A stretch of 64,000 nucleotides of DNA, taken from positions 706,395,389 through 706,459,388 of the forward strand of contig NC_064616.1 of assembly GCF_023898315.1 (NCBI RefSeq), written 5' to 3'. Position 1 is the first letter of the stretch. Each line of letters starts with the position of its first letter. Made by a program: the position numbers and the translations under genes. Positions 61,402 to 64,000 of the stretch are shown piece after piece. Origin of the DNA: Schistocerca nitens. Lineage: Eukaryota > Arthropoda > Insecta > Orthoptera > Acrididae. The notes below the pieces were generated by a model. That model did no database searches. It saw nothing but the letters and a program-made list of their open reading frames with translations, and was not told where the DNA came from.

Positions 61402-62098
61402 TATCCTGCGACTAGTGTGGTGTCGCTGCGTATGCATGTTTGAATCAGTTGTCAACTGTATCAGTGCTGGCCGGTCACTGGAGGCTGCCTGTGGAAGGTG
61501 TGCACAGGGCTAGGTCTCCACCATAGCGTCTACTGGCAACTCACGCATATATATGCGCGGAACAACACTATCTGTCTCTCTTATGTGTCTTCCAGTGTGC
61601 TGTCCATATCAGTGTACTGTGTCTTGTTATGTGGGGATTCATGGGCTCTGTTGTCCATTGTAGTTGGGTGCTTCATGAATAAAGCCGTATTTGGGTTACT
61701 TTGGACTGGTCTCATGTACTACTTAGTTACAAGACAATTGGATACCATCCTTGTCACCAACTGTGTCATAATTATGTATTACATGAGACCAGTCCAAAGT
61801 AACCCAAATATTACTTTATTCATGAAGCCCTCAACTACAATGGAAAACAGCCTCCCTTTAATCACCACGTAACACAACACAGTACACTGATGGAAAGGCA
61901 CACAAGAGAGCTAGTTAGCACTGCTTGTTGCATATATATGTGTGAGTCACTGGTAACAATGTGCTGGAGACTGCATGCACACCTCCTACAGGCAGCCTCC
62001 AGCAGCTGGACCGTGCTGATACAATTGGCAACAGAGTCAAACATGCACACACAGTGACACCACACTCAGTGCACACGTAGTAGTCACAAGATATAGCA
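61402..62098. mobile_element. 700-bp palindromic, LTR-like element with 10-bp flanking repeat
   Basis: The two halves are inverted copies meeting near 61755. Paired blocks include GTGTGGTGTC, GCATGTTTGA, GGAGGCTGCCTGT, CATATATATGC, CAGTGTACTGTGT, CTTCATGAATAAAG and TTGGGTTACTTTGGACTGGTCTCATGTA. Each half has a TATA-like CATATATATG and an AATAAA, so each looks like a solo LTR. The direct repeat TGTTGTGTTA flanks the whole (61392-61401 and 62099-62108), suggesting it moved as one unit. LTR identity is inference. Confidence 0.7.
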
Positions 62099-62603
62099 TG
62101 TTGTGTTAATTGCGGTGTTTTTAATGACTACTTAAGTATAGCCACAGAGTAATCTAAATACGTGTATTTATTTAAGGAAAGCAAGAAAGAATTAGACTAT
62201 AAGCATGTATTCTTGTCAGGAGTTCAAAGGGCTTCTCTGTCTTCTTTAACAAGCTTCAAAACACAAAAGGCATGCCACTGGAAACACTGAGAAACTGAAG
62301 TGGCTTTTCAGCCACCAAAGAAAATTATTAGCCAAGCTCACTTCTGAAGCATCATACACCATCATGTAAGAACGTATAATTAGTAAAGATAGTTAGTTAA
62401 TTATACTAGAAGAGTTTATAATAGCTGCTTCTCTCTAACAATGTATTCTACATGCTTAAGAGTTCCACTAACGGACCCTAATGGACTGTTTGAAGTGTCT
62501 GGATTCTGTTGTATCTACATCCCATTGTTGTGAGTAAGAGTGAGTCAGTGATAATTATAAAATTGTATTACTCAATTGTAACTGAAGTCATACACAGAAT
62601 TAC

Positions 62604-62690
62604 CTTAAGAGGCTCCAATTTCTTTGTTGGTCCAACTTTGTTTTCTGGTGGTTTCTCCTCAGTCTTTGTCTCAATGATTTCCTCAGTTTT
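62604..62690 (-). CDS. bt: Projectin PEVK-type cassette exon (29 codons), most 5' in window
   Basis: This phase-0 exon of 87 nt lies between acceptor ATATCTTTAG and donor GTAATT. It begins KTEEIIETKTEEKPPENK and ends VGPTKKLEPLK. It shares the xEEII start with 50142 and 45931 and the (V/L)EPxK end with 43679 and 31763, so it connects the two subfamilies of cassettes. As phase 0 lies on both sides, exons further upstream (N-terminal Ig domains in projectin) are expected beyond the right edge. Confidence 0.8.
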
Positions 62691-64000
62691 CTAAAGATAT
62701 CAGTGAATTATGTTGTCAGTGTGAGCATAAATCAGTATTGACTGAGTGAAGAATGTGATTAAATCAAAATGATTTCACAGTTCCGAATAAGAGCATGCTG
62801 ATAGAATAGGGTAATTGTAACTTATGCCAAAATAAACAAAAATTATCTATGATGTGCAGCCATATATGTCCTTCTATACAGGGAAAAGTATAAAAATTAT
62901 GATTTATGTGTCTGTAAATGTTTTCTGCGATGTGTCGATGCAATATAATCTTCACAGTTTCATTTCCACAAATGTTTCAGAAAGGCGTTTCTCTCTTTCT
63001 CTTTCCATGTTCTGGCAAAGTGCTAGTGTATCACAGACCAGCTCCTTATGTGGGTATTGCCGGCGAGCATTTAAATCTTGTAACAGTTACTCCACAACAG
63101 TTTAACAACGGCCCAGCTGACTGTTCATGTAGCTCGCAACTCGAGTCTGTCACCCACCACAGCTCTGCATGATGCATCTTATTGCATCAAAGTCTATGCC
63201 AAGCAGCAGAGATGGCAAAACTCTTATCTTCATTAACAAGATTGATCAATATTTGTATCTCGACTGCCTCCTTAGTAATGCCTCCTCAATAACTGCCTTC
63301 CCAAGTCCTATATTGCATATTCACTGCTATGTATGTGATACAGTGCTGCAGTTGTTCCACATAAAATTATCCACATTTGCATGGAATGTGAAGGCCCCTA
63401 GAGTACAAATTCTTAGATTATCTTCCACACTGCCCAAAAGATCCCTTATTTTTACTGGTGGTCAAAATATGGGCTTGATAATTTTCTTAGGCAGAGCATG
63501 CAAGGTTCAAAACGTTCTAGTAAAACCCATGCCCCTTGGAGGGGAACCGTTGTGAACAATAAATCGACACCAAAAGTCACCAATATACCTCTAGTTTTTG
63601 GGTGTCAACAAGAAAACAACAACATATCTCCCACGTGATGGAAACTACTATGAAAAAAATCAGGGGGTTCCAATGGGCTTGCCTCCATCACCTGTCATGG
63701 TAAAGTTTTACACAGAAGAATTTGAAAAGATTGCACTAAGAATAGACCTACTACAGGTACACTGACAACATATTCGTAGTGTGGCAATATGGGAGGGGCT
63801 CTTTAGACAAGTTCTTCAACCACCTCAACAAGATTCATCAAAACAGTTGCTATACCACCAATGTTGAGGGAACAACTGCCTCTGGTTTTTGGATGTCCAT
63901 GTAAAAAAGAAACCTGATGGCACTCTGAGGCATAGATTTTACAGGAAACCACTCACAAATCCTGTATCTTCCAGCAACTAGCTGCAATCATCCAGGACAG
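62691..64000 (-). other. Intron upstream of exon 62604-62690 (runs off the right edge)
   Basis: No further exon is visible before the window ends. The outer part (63560-64000) is a Penelope-like RT relic. From 62691 to 63560 I see only a plus-strand open frame (63169-63555) without recognisable domains, perhaps part of the same relic. Confidence 0.5.
63560..64000 (+). mobile_element. Penelope-like reverse transcriptase relic (partial, runs off the edge)
   Basis: Plus-strand frames contain TYLPRDGNYYEKNQGVPMGL, then PPSPVMVKFYTEEFEKIAL. These match the Y.Q..GvaMGsPlSPvvanfymE.fE block of Penelope-like RTs. The next block reads YTDNIFVVWQYGRGSLDKFF, where the catalytic Y.DD is altered to TDN, and FLDVHVKKKPDGTL follows. 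The frames shift between blocks, so it is inactive. The element continues beyond base 64000. Confidence 0.8.

Larger units (their letters stand above)
50229..62603 (-). other. Intron, 12.4 kb
   Basis: This is the largest intron of the array and mostly mobile DNA. It holds a LINE end split by a pogo-like relic (50816-53945), a 2.8-kb inverted repeat (53840-56625), a small hairpin (56834-56882), a Penelope-like inverted pair with an inserted SINE (57220-59440) and a palindromic LTR-like element (61402-62098). From 59440 to 61390 I see nothing recognisable. Confidence 0.6.

Noticed and set aside
63169..63555. 128-codon plus-strand open frame as a host gene
   Set aside because: There is no recognisable domain, and it sits directly before a Penelope-like RT relic on the same strand, so repeat origin is likelier.
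1..64000. Promoter, CpG island, CRISPR array, origin or complete host gene
   Set aside because: Nothing of this kind is visible; the window is internal to one long intron-rich gene.

Overview
This window looks like a stretch of a large, AT-rich insect nuclear genome. The AG/GT intron signals, long introns and mix of mariner/Tc1, pogo, CR1-type LINE, Penelope-like and tRNA-SINE copies point to an arthropod. A polyneopteran such as a grasshopper or locust is my best guess, from repeat flavour only. There is no bacterial, operon or CRISPR content.

The one host gene runs on the minus strand across the whole window, and neither end is inside it. I recognise 13 small exons, separated by introns of about 0.5-12 kb. 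All begin after AG and end before GT. Twelve of the 13 are an exact multiple of three and keep phase 0. In transcript order (right to left) they are 62604-62690, 50142-50228, 45931-46016, 43679-43765, 36135-36218, 31763-31846, 28400-28435, 25151-25231, 21057-21113, 17811-17879, 15871-15921, 15279-15395 and 4556-4765. The first seven or eight encode Lys/Glu/Pro/Val-rich (PEVK) segments. The later ones carry Arg-Arg-x-Ser motifs, an acidic Ser/Glu cluster, and finally a 70-residue exon with three RRxSL-type motifs typical of arthropod projectin/twitchin (bent). The gene is therefore most likely the PEVK spring region of projectin, a giant sarcomeric protein. Exon 45931-46016 is 86 nt and carries a one-base frameshift in a homopolymer.

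The rest is intron filled with mobile DNA. By region: 307-1431 is a long-TIR element with tRNA-like modules. 10730-11003 is a SINE with target duplication. 22.4-23.7 kb and 25.7-26.9 kb hold LINE fragments. 32537-33990 is a palindromic Tc1 derivative. 34107-34768 is a deleted mariner-superfamily element. 37.2-40.4 kb is a broken CR1-type LINE whose 3' tail was split by a DD41D element (40441-42002). 47230-48564 is a mariner with an apparently intact transposase. 50.8-51.5 kb is a LINE end split by a pogo/Tigger-like relic (51526-53837). 53.8-56.6 kb, 57.2-59.4 kb and 61.4-62.1 kb are three more large inverted-repeat structures. The window ends inside a Penelope-like RT relic.

Two themes stand out. 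First, a duplicated 28-29-codon PEVK cassette is spread over more than 30 kb as skippable exons, which suits isoform-dependent tuning of muscle stiffness. Second, the introns hold an unusual number of large inverted repeats, which could fold as double-stranded RNA in the pre-mRNA. All assignments come from reading the sequence; no database search was possible.
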